NCBI GenBank assembly: GCA_963843365.1
Contig: CAWJKG010000001.1
Coordinates: 124,001 to 188,000, forward strand
From: Bog-473 sp963843365
GTDB lineage: Bacteria; Actinomycetota; Acidimicrobiia; Acidimicrobiales; RAAP-2
Length of the DNA: 64,000 bases
Direction of reading: 5' to 3'
Of this stretch, positions 16,921-24,485 are shown one piece after another (position 1 is the stretch's first letter; the number at the start of each line of letters is the position of its first letter). Under the pieces are notes generated by a model. It did no database searches. It had not been told where the DNA came from and worked only from the letters and a program-made list of their open reading frames with translations. Position numbers and translations under genes: made by a program.

Positions 16921-17741
16921 TTAGCCCCGGCGACCGGTGTAGATGGCAGTCACGAACCGTCGCCTCACGATGCCGTCTTGCATCTCCGTCGCGATTCGCT
17001 CCACCTCATCGAGAATCTCGAGCTGCTCTTGGGGAGAGCGTCGGATGACAGTGGCCATCGATGCGTATACGCGCGGGCCTGAACCGGTGTCAGATCACAA
17101 GTCCACGTGATGATCTCGCTCTTGACGTCGTTGAGCCCCGCCCAACGAGTCAGGTCGCGCCGGCGGTGCGACTCGTCGAGCTGGAACGGTGGGCGGCCTG
17201 CTTCGTCAAATGCACCACGGGTCGCCGGCCCCAAGACGTCCTCGACGGCTTGGCTGAACTCGTCTGACTGATGGGGATCGCGGAACAGGGTCCACCACAG
17301 CGCAACCCATCCCCCCGGCTTGAGCCCGTTTCGGAGTTTGGACAGACCCACCTCCTGGTCCACCCAGTGAAAGGAGGTGGCACCTACGGCCAGGTCGAAT
17401 TGACCAGGAGCGATCTCGGCCTCCTCAAGACTCGACATCACGACGTCGAGACGGGCTGAGGCAACGGTGCCGCGCAGGTAGGAAGCCATCGAGGGGTCCG
17501 GTTCTATGGCGGTCACATGGGCTCCCGCTCCGAGCAGGCGCTGGGTTACTTGGCCCGTGCCAGGTCCGATCTCCAGGACCCGGCTTGTTGAGCCCAGGCC
17601 GCAACGCTCCACGAGGATTTCGTAGACGGCTTCTGGGTAGTCCGGCCTTCCGGCGCTGTAGCCGACCGGATCGAGGCCGAAGAGTCGCCGGCCCTCGTCT
17701 CGTCGCAACTCGGTGGCTGGCTCCGCGCATTCACCTCGCAC
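16921..17741 (-). CDS. SAM-dependent class I methyltransferase, one frame break
   Basis: This is a class I methyltransferase of roughly 270 residues. The SAM-binding motif is SRVLEIGPGTGQVTQRL, with the acidic end of strand 2 at VTAIEPDPSM and a motif II-like FDLAVGATSFHWVD. It begins with LFGLDPVGYSAGRPDYPE, usual for this subfamily. Near 17058-17066 the frame breaks: continuing in the next frame gives ASMATVIRRSPQEQLEILD and RRRFVTAIYTGRRG before a TAA at 16921. Because the gene lies in a region with transposase scars, true decay is as likely as a base error. Substrate unknown. Confidence 0.75.
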
Positions 17742-17811
17742 AGCCTACGGACCACGGTGGAATGGGGCATTCCCGTACATTGCCGCCGGGCTGGTCGCGG
17801 TTGAAGTCCCC

Positions 17812-17823
17812 TAACATTTCGAC
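17812..17823 (+). promoter_or_regulatory. Leaderless promoter, TAACAT then 6 nt to GTG
   Basis: TAACAT (17812-17817) ends six bases before the GTG at 17824 with no ribosome binding site between, supporting both the small gene and its start. Confidence 0.45.
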
Positions 17824-18075
17824 GTGTCTGCCCGACTCGATCCATCATGGTCCGTCTTGGCCAGCCCCTCGACTCCAGCCGTAGACCGCTGCGTCGACAT
17901 CTTTAGGCGGCCTGACGGCACGTACGGATTTGAAGAGTTCCGGCGTGACGCAGAAGACATGGGCCATTGGACGCCGATCGCCTACTTCTCGGTCCGCGAG
18001 TATTCGAGTGAGGCCGATGCGATAGCAGCCGCCCGAGGCTCAGTCTCCTGGCTCTCGGAAGTGCTCGATAGCTGA
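17824..18075 (+). CDS. Small conserved hypothetical protein (83 aa)
   Basis: This 83-residue soluble protein has a pattern seen in a family of small actinobacterial hypotheticals: CVDIFRRPDGTYGFEEFRRD, a short HWTPIAYF strand, then SSEADAIAAARGSVSWL. Alternating strands and a C-terminal helix suggest a compact alpha/beta fold. No catalytic residues are obvious. The leaderless promoter supports the GTG start. It lies between the broken methyltransferase gene (divergent) and the tRNA gene. Confidence 0.6.
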   Translation: MSARLDPSWSVLASPSTPAVDRCVDIFRRPDGTYGFEEFRRDAEDMGHWTPIAYFSVREYSSEADAIAAARGSVSWLSEVLDS

Positions 18076-18294
18076 TTCGCTGCCTCAAGAAGGTGCCCTA
18101 GTCCGCCGGTTCGGTGACGGCCGAGAGCGGCAAGACTCGTTAGTTGTGGAGTCCGTCCTCAGTCCCAGTAGCTGAGAACGCGACGTACTTCGGGACACGC
18201 TGGGGCACGTAGGGGGCACGACGAACGTTCTGTGTGACTGAAGTCTCGTACGGCGTCATGCGAATACGGAACTCGACCTGCGGTTTTGTGAGAG
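18076..18294. other. Gap without a recognisable gene
   Basis: No gene or clear structure is visible between the 83-residue protein and the tRNA 3' end. Together with 18366-18601 it flanks the tRNA. A search for an attachment-site copy of the tRNA 3' end gave nothing by eye. Confidence 0.5.
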
Positions 18295-18365
18295 AGCGGG
18301 CGACGGGAATCGAACCCGCGTTCTCAGCTTGGGAAGCTGATGTTCTGCCTCTGAACTACGCCCGC
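18295..18365 (-). tRNA. tRNA-Gly (anticodon CCC)
   Basis: The minus strand folds into a standard cloverleaf. The acceptor GCGGGCG pairs with CGCCCGC, the D arm is GTTC/GAAC, the anticodon stem is TCAGC/GCTGA with loop TTCCCAA (anticodon CCC), and the T arm is GCGGG/CCCGT with loop TTCGATT. CCA is not encoded. It marks one edge of the region carrying transposase scars. Confidence 0.93.
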
Positions 18366-18377
18366 GAGAACCCGGCA

Positions 18378-18383
18378 AATCTA
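18378..18383 (-). promoter_or_regulatory. Candidate -10 box of the tRNA-Gly gene
   Basis: On the minus strand TAGATT lies 12 bases before the mature 5' end of the tRNA, a usual distance for a tRNA promoter. No clear -35 box is visible. Confidence 0.35.
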
Positions 18384-18404
18384 CACGCTGGACCATTGGC
18401 GACT

Positions 18405-18422
18405 CCCCGGCTCGAGCCGGGG
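18405..18422. repeat. Perfect 18-base palindrome CCCCGGCTCGAGCCGGGG
   Basis: An uninterrupted palindrome (nine-base arms) followed by TTT. It lies between the tRNA gene and the Fe-S oxidoreductase gene. It could be an operator, or a hairpin with a TCGA loop ending transcription that enters from the left. Confidence 0.5.
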
Positions 18423-18601
18423 TTTCAGGCAGGACCGCCGCGGGCATCCAACAGGCGTCTCCGGCTGTTCCGGCCGGCCCGGCTCGAAACTACGCCCTGG
18501 TGGGGCAGCCCCACTATCCTCTGGGCCGCACTGAAATCCCAGGTGGCGCTCGCACTCCGCCACCGTTCTTTTTTACGACCTGCGATAGGCGAGGAGCATT
18601 C

Positions 18602-20671
18602 GTGCCCGTCAGAATCATCATCGGACTAGCAGTCACGGTCATCGGGTTCGGCATTGCCGCCCGGCGCTTCCACTGGCTGTCCAAGCTCATCCGCTCCGGC
18701 AAGAAGGACCCGAACCGCAAGCGGGGCCCCCTCAGCCGCAAGGTGGAAGCGGAGACCGTCGAGGTCGCTGGTCAGCGCAAGCTCCTGCAGTGGACCGTCC
18801 CGGGTCTGGCCCACTTCTTCACCATGTGGGGCTTCACCATTCTGCTGCTGACGATTATCGAGGCCTATGGCGACCTCTTCAACAAGTACTTCCACATTCC
18901 GCTCATCGGCACCTGGAACTGGGTGGGCTTCATCGAGGACTTCTTCACCGTCGCCGTGTTGGTCGCCCTCATCACCTTCTCGATCATCCGCCTGAAGAAT
19001 GCGCCGAGCCGCCTGGAGCGCAAGTCTCGCTTCTACGGCTCCCACCTCGACGCCGCGTGGATCACTTTGCTCATGATCGCCGGCGTCATGATCACCCTGC
19101 TCCTCTACCGCGGCGCGCAGGTCAACACCGAACCGACCCAGTTCCCCTACGGCTGGGGGGCTTTCGCGTCCCACGCGGTGGCGAAGCTCCTGGCGCCCCT
19201 GGGGGCCGGGACCAACTCCGTGCTGGTGACCGTGTTCCTGCTCCTCAACATCGCCATCATCTCGGGCTTCATCGTCTTTGTCTCGTACTCCAAGCACCTG
19301 CACATCTTCCTTGCCCCGATCAACGTCGCGTTCTCCCGGCGTCCGCGGGCCCTCGGCGCGCTCTACAGCACGCCGGACATGGACATGGAGAACGTCGACG
19401 AGGACACCGTGTTCGGCGTCGGGGAGATCGGCCACTTCACCTGGAAACAGATGCTCGATTTCTCCACCTGCACCGAGTGCGGGCGCTGCCAGTCAGCCTG
19501 TCCCGCCTGGACCACGGACAAGCCCTTGTCGCCCAAGCTCCTCATCATGGGGCTGCGCGACAACATGTTCGCATCGGCCACCCCGTTGCTCAGCGGGGAA
19601 GGTGAGCAGACGGCGCTGGTCCCCAATGTCATCGATCCCGACGTGTTGTGGTCCTGCACCACTTGCGGCGCCTGCGTGAACGAGTGCCCGGTCGACATTG
19701 AGCACATCGACGCCATCGTCGACATGCGTCGTTACCAGGTCCTCATGGAGTCCGAGTTCCCGAGCGAGGCTGGTCTGATGCTGCGCAACGTCGAGAACCA
19801 GGGCGACCCTTGGGGCCTGGGCCAGAACAAGCGCACCGACTGGACCCAGAGCCTCGACTTCGAGATCCCGGTCGTGACGGGCACCATCCCGGACGACATT
19901 GAGTACCTCTACTGGGTCGGTTGTGCCGGCGCGCTGGACGAGCGAGCCCGCAAGGGCGTGCAGGCCACGGCCCGCATGCTGCACCGGGCCGGCGTCACCT
20001 TCGGCATTCTCGGCCCCAAGGAGTCCTGCACGGGCGACCCCGTCCGCCGCCTGGGCAACGAGTACCTGTACCAGGAACAGTCGAAACTGAACATCGCCAC
20101 CCTCGACGAGGCGGGCGCCAAGAAGATCATCGCCAGCTGCCCCCACTGCTTCAACACCATCAAGAACGAGTACCCCGCCCTCGGGGGCAACTACGAGGTC
20201 ATCCACCATGCCGAGCTGCTCGAGCACCTGGTGTCCTCGGGCAAGCTGACCCCCGGGTCGGGCTACAGCGGCAAGGTCACCTATCACGACCCCTGCTATC
20301 TGGGTCGGCACAACCGGATCATTGAGGAGCCACGTTCGGTGCTCAGCGCCATTCCGGGGGTCGAGCAGATAGAGATGAAGCGTTGCAAGGAGCGGGGCTT
20401 CTGTTGCGGTGCGGGCGGCGCCCGCATGTGGCTCGAGGAGAACATCGGCAAGCGGGTCAACATGGAGCGCATGGACGAGGCGCTCGGCACCGGAGCCGAT
20501 GTGGTGTCGACCGCGTGCCCGTACTGCATGATCATGCTGGACGACGCCGTGCGCGCCAACGCCAAAGAAGACGACGTGCGCGTGCTCGACCTCTCCCAGC
20601 TGGTGGAGGAGTCGCTCAACGGCGGGCCCGCCGCCTCCGCGGCGGCGACTCCGGCCGAGACGCCCGCCTGA
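18602..20671 (+). CDS. EtfD-like membrane Fe-S oxidoreductase
   Basis: This 689-residue protein resembles mycobacterial Rv0338c/EtfD, a membrane enzyme thought to pass electrons from electron-transfer flavoprotein (fatty acid beta-oxidation) into the quinone pool. The first 240 residues contain five or six membrane helices. Two 4Fe-4S sites follow: C290-x2-C293-x2-C296-x3-C300 (STCTECGRCQSAC) and C352-x2-C355-x2-C358-x3-C362 (SCTTCGACVNEC). The C-terminus has two CCG-type domains, the second with GFCCGAGGARMW as in heterodisulfide reductase subunit B. The GTG start follows GGCGAGGAGC. No etfBA genes are in the window, so the partner is inferred from family knowledge. Confidence 0.85.
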   Translation: MPVRIIIGLAVTVIGFGIAARRFHWLSKLIRSGKKDPNRKRGPLSRKVEAETVEVAGQRKLLQWTVPGLAHFFTMWGFTILLLTIIEAYGDLFNKYFHIPLIGTWNWVGFIEDFFTVAVLVALITFSIIRLKNAPSRLERKSRFYGSHLDAAWITLLMIAGVMITLLLYRGAQVNTEPTQFPYGWGAFASHAVAKLLAPLGAGTNSVLVTVFLLLNIAIISGFIVFVSYSKHLHIFLAPINVAFSRRPRALGALYSTPDMDMENVDEDTVFGVGEIGHFTWKQMLDFSTCTECGRCQSACPAWTTDKPLSPKLLIMGLRDNMFASATPLLSGEGEQTALVPNVIDPDVLWSCTTCGACVNECPVDIEHIDAIVDMRRYQVLMESEFPSEAGLMLRNVENQGDPWGLGQNKRTDWTQSLDFEIPVVTGTIPDDIEYLYWVGCAGALDERARKGVQATARMLHRAGVTFGILGPKESCTGDPVRRLGNEYLYQEQSKLNIATLDEAGAKKIIASCPHCFNTIKNEYPALGGNYEVIHHAELLEHLVSSGKLTPGSGYSGKVTYHDPCYLGRHNRIIEEPRSVLSAIPGVEQIEMKRCKERGFCCGAGGARMWLEENIGKRVNMERMDEALGTGADVVSTACPYCMIMLDDAVRANAKEDDVRVLDLSQLVEESLNGGPAASAAATPAETPA

Positions 20672-20694
20672 GCCGAGCGCTCCAGGACGAGATG

Positions 20695-20711
20695 CGGCGG
20701 CTCAGCCGCCG
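20695..20711. terminator. GC hairpin between convergent genes
   Basis: CGGCGGC-TCA-GCCGCCG makes a seven-base-pair stem with a three-base loop between the oxidoreductase stop and the convergent PPOX gene, whose stop codon forms the loop. No T-run follows. Confidence 0.45.
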
Positions 20712-21121
20712 AGGATTCCGTAGGCGCGTTCGGGACGCAGGGTCAGTGCCAGCCGCTTGTCGTTGATCATGGCGGCGCGGTACTCGTCCCAGTCCGGGTG
20801 CGCCCCGGACACGCCTTCGTAGTAGCGGATGAGGGCCTCGACGGTGGCATCGTTTGGATCGGCGGCCACGGGGGACAGTTCGGCGGCGGCCTCGATCACC
20901 ACGTATTGGTAGAAGTTGTCGCCCAGCACGTAGAGCGAGGCCCTCGGGTCGCGGCGCAGGTTGGCCGTCTTGGCGCGGTCGTCCGTGACGGAGATGAGGA
21001 AGGTGTCACCCTCGGCGAGGTAGGCGATGTTGGAGAGCTGCGGCCGCCCGTTGGACCGGATGGTGGCGAGGACCCCCTGATTGCGGGCTCGGGCGAACGT
21101 GAGGGCATCGGTCAGATCCAT
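20702..21121 (-). CDS. PPOX-class F420-dependent oxidoreductase
   Basis: This is a 139-residue split-barrel flavin/F420 protein of the pyridoxamine 5'-phosphate oxidase-like class. GVLATIRSNGRPQLSNIAYL opens the barrel, followed by ISVTDDRAKTANLRRDPRASL, the phosphate-contacting stretch of the F420-dependent group, and a C-terminal LTLRPERAYGI. True PdxH enzymes are about 210 residues, so this is not vitamin B6 synthesis. Likely roles are F420H2-dependent reduction of small quinones or similar compounds. It is leaderless and convergent with the EtfD-like gene. Confidence 0.85.
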   Translation of the reverse strand: MDLTDALTFARARNQGVLATIRSNGRPQLSNIAYLAEGDTFLISVTDDRAKTANLRRDPRASLYVLGDNFYQYVVIEAAAELSPVAADPNDATVEALIRYYEGVSGAHPDWDEYRAAMINDKRLALTLRPERAYGILGG

Positions 21122-21134
21122 GGGTCCGACCGTA
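21122..21134 (-). promoter_or_regulatory. Leaderless promoter, TACGGT then 7 nt to ATG
   Basis: On the minus strand TACGGT (21134-21129) is followed by seven bases and the ATG at 21121; no ribosome binding site. Confidence 0.45.
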
Positions 21135-21139
21135 GCGGG

Positions 21140-21892
21140 CTACGTCGGCGCAGGCTCCGTCGCCGGGGCCGGGACGTCCAGCGAGCGGTCGGCGAGAACG
21201 AGATGGATGATCGCCGCGATCAACGACCCGACCAATGGGGCGATGATGAAGACCCATACCTGGCTCAGCGCCGTGCCGCCCACGACGAGGGCGGGGCCGA
21301 GGCTTCGGGCCGGGTTGACCGACGTGCCGGTGAGCGGGATGCCGATGAGGTGGACGACCACGAGGCCGAAGCCGATGGCCACGCCGGCGGCACCCTGGAT
21401 CGAAGCTTTGTGGGTGGCGAACAACACGATCAGCACGAAGACCGTGGTCAGGACGACCTCGATCAAGAAGGCCCCCCATTGGCTGACGAACAGGTGTGAC
21501 TGCTTGCCGTACCCGTCCGTGCCGAGGCCTTGGATCGACTTCTTGTAGAGCGGTGACGTCGTGAACATCCAATAGAGCAGGTAGGCCCCGACGATTCCTC
21601 CGGCGAACTGCGCCACCAGGTAGGCCACGCCCTCGGCCAACTTCATGCGCCCCGATGCGATGAAGCCGAGCGTCACCGCCGGGTTGACGTGGCACCCCGA
21701 GATCGGCCCGATGGCGTAGACGAGGGCGACGAGCACCAGCCCGAAGGACAAGGCGGTTGCCGCCACCCCGGCGGCGTAGCTCAGCCCGAAGAGCTTGAAG
21801 CCGAACGTCTCGGTCGCGACGCCGACGGCGATGACCACGAGCACCAGGGTGCCCAGGAACTCGGCACCGAGTTTTCTGGGATCGAGATTCAT
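21140..21892 (-). CDS. Aquaporin / glycerol facilitator (MIP family)
   Basis: This 250-residue six-helix channel has both NPA boxes that line the pore (CHVNPAVTLGF and SVNPARSLGPAL). The N-terminal LGAEFLGTLVLVVIAVG is typical of MIP proteins. The residue pattern around the second box (NPARS, not NPARD) favours water-selective aquaporins over glycerol facilitators. An extra loop of about 25 residues with a tyrosine-rich MFTTSPLYKKSIQ lies before helix 4. The start follows GGAGGTCACGTC. The gene is alone, with only 18 bases to the leaderless PPOX gene downstream. Confidence 0.92.
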   Translation of the reverse strand: MNLDPRKLGAEFLGTLVLVVIAVGVATETFGFKLFGLSYAAGVAATALSFGLVLVALVYAIGPISGCHVNPAVTLGFIASGRMKLAEGVAYLVAQFAGGIVGAYLLYWMFTTSPLYKKSIQGLGTDGYGKQSHLFVSQWGAFLIEVVLTTVFVLIVLFATHKASIQGAAGVAIGFGLVVVHLIGIPLTGTSVNPARSLGPALVVGGTALSQVWVFIIAPLVGSLIAAIIHLVLADRSLDVPAPATEPAPT

Positions 21893-22034
21893 GACGTGAC
21901 CTCCTGTGTCCAGGCGAGGAGAGTGGACACAGGAAGTTTCGCAGCGCCGATGAGCGCAGACGTGGATACCCGGCGATGAACGACCTGCTCACGGCGCTGA
22001 CACCGTCGGTGCAGCGCTCGTTGAGGACTGCCTC

Positions 22035-22457
22035 CTAAATGGCGGCCATCGCCTTCTCGTCGGCCTCGCGCAGGCGGGTGGCCATGGCGGCGAGCATCTT
22101 GCGGGAGAGCGCGGGGACCGCGTCGAGCACGCCGTTGAACTGGCGCTGGCCCAGGACGAGCAACGTCATGTCGGTCTCCGAGATGACCGACGCCGAGCGC
22201 GGGCGGCGGTCGAGCAGCGCCATCTCGCCGAAGTACTGGCCGGGCCCGAGCGTGGCCACCTTGCGGTTGTTGCGCCGCACCGCCGCCTGCCCCTTGACGA
22301 TCAGGAAGAATTCACGCCCGATGGTGCCCTGCTCACAGAGCATCCGCCCGGCGGGGACCGTCACCTCTTCGAGGGCCCGCTTGATGGTGCGCAGATCCTT
22401 GGCCGACGAGGTGGAGAAGAGCCAGATCTTGGACAGGTCGAAGTGGTCGCCGCTCAT
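22035..22457 (-). CDS. Cyclic nucleotide-binding-domain protein (no DNA-binding domain)
   Basis: This 140-residue protein consists of a single CRP-like nucleotide-binding domain. The phosphate-binding cassette is visible as FGEMALLDRRPRSASV, with GREFFLIVKGQAAV and LGPGQYFGEMAL marking the beta barrel. There is no C-terminal helix-turn-helix, so it is not a CRP/FNR regulator by itself; it may act as a cAMP-responsive partner or sensor. The C-terminal helix (MLAAMATRLREADEKAMA) resembles the C-helix used for dimerisation. It is leaderless and lies next to the glnK1 gene, both on the minus strand. Confidence 0.85.
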   Translation of the reverse strand: MSGDHFDLSKIWLFSTSSAKDLRTIKRALEEVTVPAGRMLCEQGTIGREFFLIVKGQAAVRRNNRKVATLGPGQYFGEMALLDRRPRSASVISETDMTLLVLGQRQFNGVLDAVPALSRKMLAAMATRLREADEKAMAAI

Positions 22458-22470
22458 GCGCCAAACAGTA
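22458..22470 (-). promoter_or_regulatory. Leaderless promoter, TACTGT then 7 nt to ATG
   Basis: On the minus strand TACTGT is followed by TTGGCGC and the ATG at 22457. The same TACTGT box serves the cyclase gene near 56.8 kb. Confidence 0.5.
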
Positions 22471-22517
22471 CCCCCCGACCCCTCTCACGTGCCGGTTCGT
22501 GCCGACAGAGGGTGGAC

Positions 22518-22856
22518 TCAGAGGGCGTCGGCCCCGCGTTCGCCCGTCCGCACCCGCACCACCGTCTCGGCGGGCACGACCCAGACCTTGCCGTCACCGA
22601 TTTTGCCGGTGGCAGCCGAGCTGACGATGGCGTCGACCACGGCCTCCGCCTGATCGTCCTCGACGAGCACCTCGACCCGAATTTTGGGGACGAAGTCCAC
22701 CTCGTACTCCGCCCCGCGGTAGACCTCGGTATGCCCGCGCTGGCGTCCGAAGCCCTGTGCCTCGGTCAGGGTCATGCCCTGCACGCCCATGTTCTTCAGG
22801 ACGTTCTTCACGTCGTCGAGCTTGAACGGCTTGAGCACCGCCACTACGAGCTTCAT
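22518..22856 (-). CDS. glnK: PII nitrogen signal protein 1
   Basis: This 112-residue PII protein senses 2-oxoglutarate and ATP/ADP and typically blocks ammonium channels or adjusts nitrogen metabolism. The T-loop is VYRGAEYEVDFVPK with Y51, the residue adenylylated in actinobacteria. The B-loop is TGKIGDGKVWV, followed by the C-loop VRVRTGERGADAL. It has a ribosome binding site (GTGAGGAGTCAGAC). It stands alone rather than behind an amt gene, and is very similar to the second copy at 26.1 kb, differing mostly by conservative changes (K/R, V/I, E/D). The pair probably arose by duplication. Confidence 0.95.
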   Translation of the reverse strand: MKLVVAVLKPFKLDDVKNVLKNMGVQGMTLTEAQGFGRQRGHTEVYRGAEYEVDFVPKIRVEVLVEDDQAEAVVDAIVSSAATGKIGDGKVWVVPAETVVRVRTGERGADAL

Positions 22857-23000
22857 GTCTGACTCCTCACGGTCCGCTGGGCTCCGGTGCCCGTCCAGAG
22901 CACGTTAACGACGTCTTCACAATGCTGTCCGGCCTGCACCAAAGCGCAGTCCAGCGTCCTTTCGGGCCTGTGGGAAGGGATTCTCGCGTTGGGCGGGCGC

Positions 23001-23012
23001 TACCCTTCTCTG
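23001..23012 (+). promoter_or_regulatory. Leaderless promoter, TACCCT then 6 nt to ATG
   Basis: TACCCT (23001-23006) lies six bases before the ATG at 23013 and there is no ribosome binding site. Confidence 0.5.
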
Positions 23013-23615
23013 ATGCCTGCCAACCAGGATGTCGACTCCTCCGGAGGCGAGGACCCGCCCCGGATGACCTTCTGGGAGCGCGTCAAGTACTCCATGGTGC
23101 GGCCCGACGACGAGCCGTCGACCACCACCAAGACGGAAGAGGCCCGACCCGTCGAGGAGATCCAAGCGGAGATCGCCCGCTCCAACGACAAGGAACGGAA
23201 CATCGGCGTGGTGGCGGCCCCGGTGGCGGCGCTCATCGGCCTGATCATCAGCTCGGCGTCGATCAACTACGCCAAGACCCACAACATGAGCGTGAGCGTC
23301 TACGACAAGCTCACGTACGTCCTGCTCGCGCTGGCAGCACTGATTCTGCTCTCGTCGTGGCTCCGCAAGCGCCTCTTCCAGGGGATCACGCTCGCGCTCT
23401 TCGGCCTGGCCATCTTCCAGCTCCACTACACCTATTTCGGGTTCGCCGCCCCCTTCCTGTTGGCGGGTGCCTGGTATCTCGTGCGGGCCTACCGCCTGCA
23501 GCAGGAGCTCAAGCGAGCGGAGGCGGCCGGCCCCGGCGCGGCGCGGCCGAAGGGGAGCGCCAGTCCGGCTCCGGCGCGTCCCCGCGGCAACAAGCGCTAC
23601 ACGCCACCGTCCTGA
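23013..23615 (+). CDS. Small membrane protein of unknown function
   Basis: This 200-residue protein has a charged cytoplasmic N-terminus (about 70 residues, ending AEIARSNDKERN) followed by about four hydrophobic segments: VVAAPVAALIGLIIS, LTYVLLALAALILLSSW, ITLALFGLAIFQL and FGFAAPFLLAGAWYLV. A basic, Pro/Ala-rich tail (ARPKGSASPAPARPRGNKRY) ends it. This shape matches a family of actinobacterial membrane proteins of unknown role. The leaderless promoter decides the ATG at 23013 over the longer open frame. Confidence 0.7.
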   Translation: MPANQDVDSSGGEDPPRMTFWERVKYSMVRPDDEPSTTTKTEEARPVEEIQAEIARSNDKERNIGVVAAPVAALIGLIISSASINYAKTHNMSVSVYDKLTYVLLALAALILLSSWLRKRLFQGITLALFGLAIFQLHYTYFGFAAPFLLAGAWYLVRAYRLQQELKRAEAAGPGAARPKGSASPAPARPRGNKRYTPPS

Positions 23616-23645
23616 CCGCGCGCTGCCATCTGGCGGAGGGGAGCG

Positions 23646-24236
23646 TCAGCCCGCCCCGCTCGCTGACGCCCGCCGGCGCCGCACCAGGAGCAGCGCGACA
23701 CACAGCAGCAGGACCCCCGCCAAGATTGCGGGCAGCACGAAAACGCCCGCCGACGAGTGTTCTGTGGCGACCATCGCGGCCGGTGAGACGAGCGCCGGGT
23801 CCCCCGGGACGGCGATGGCGGGCACGGTGGACCCGGGGCGGTGGAACCCGTTCCCCGGGAGCTGCTCCGCGTAGTGGCGCCCGTGGAGCGCGTACGTCCC
23901 GTGGCATGCGTAGCCGGCCGCGTTGCTCCCGCTCCCTCCGAGGAGGCCGAGACAGCCGGAGACGGTGAAGGTCACCGGCACGCCGTCATGGTGGAGCCGG
24001 TCGTCCTGCTGGTTCGTGTGCACGCCGATGACGGTGAAGACGATCGCCAGAACGGCGAGCGTCGCCAAGATGATCCCGAGGGCCACCTTGCCCACCAGCC
24101 GGGCGTCCACCGACACGCCGGCGCCGCGCAGCTGACCGACCCGGCCCGCGGGTTCACCGGGTCCGGTGGCGTCGGCGCGGCGTCCCCGGTCCTGGTGCGG
24201 GGGCGGGGCTGGAGCGGGGGTGGTCGTCATCGCCAT
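23646..24236 (-). CDS. Two-helix extracytoplasmic protein of unknown function
   Basis: This 196-residue protein starts with a Pro-rich cytoplasmic segment, then a helix (ALGIILATLAVLAIVFTVIG), an extracytoplasmic domain of about 90 residues with two cysteines (SGCLGLLGGSG and AGYACHGTYAL) that could form a disulfide, and a C-terminal helix (VFVLPAILAGVLLLCVALLLV) ending in Arg residues. The domain has a GHHY-like HGRHYAEQLPG stretch. I do not recognise the family. The leaderless promoter fixes the start at 24236. Confidence 0.65.
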   Translation of the reverse strand: MAMTTTPAPAPPPHQDRGRRADATGPGEPAGRVGQLRGAGVSVDARLVGKVALGIILATLAVLAIVFTVIGVHTNQQDDRLHHDGVPVTFTVSGCLGLLGGSGSNAAGYACHGTYALHGRHYAEQLPGNGFHRPGSTVPAIAVPGDPALVSPAAMVATEHSSAGVFVLPAILAGVLLLCVALLLVRRRRASASGAG

Positions 24237-24248
24237 CGGGGGATGGTA
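24237..24248 (-). promoter_or_regulatory. Leaderless promoter, TACCAT then 6 nt to ATG
   Basis: On the minus strand TACCAT is followed by CCCCCG and the ATG at 24236. Confidence 0.45.
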
Positions 24249-24352
24249 GCGGTGGGCGGGGCCGGTCTCCTCGGCGCGTTCGGCACGTGGCGGACCGTCC
24301 TCAACCCCGAGATTGCGCGGCGCGGGTGGATTAACAAGCCCGAAACACACGC

Positions 24353-24368
24353 GTGACGATGCGGAAAC
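24353..24368 (+). promoter_or_regulatory. GlnR-like half box GTGAC-N6-GAAAC before amt2
   Basis: GTGAC GATGCG GAAAC matches the actinobacterial GlnR element GTnAC-N6-GAAAC exactly. It lies 117 bases before the amt2 start. A weaker second element (GTCAC at 24385) follows 32 bases on, roughly three helical turns, where the usual pair spacing is 22. Confidence 0.4.
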
Positions 24369-24485
24369 TCCTGCCCTGCATTGTGTCACCGGCGGGGAGA
24401 ACCGTCAGTAGTGGCAACGCCATCCCGGCTCGTGTGACGCCTCGCTTGCATGGGCGCCGGGACCGATGACAGTTAGGAGAGCTGC

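Noticed and set aside
18295..18365. tRNA-Gly as a used phage attachment site
   Set aside because: No second copy of the tRNA 3' end and no integrase was seen, so only the island edge is suggested.
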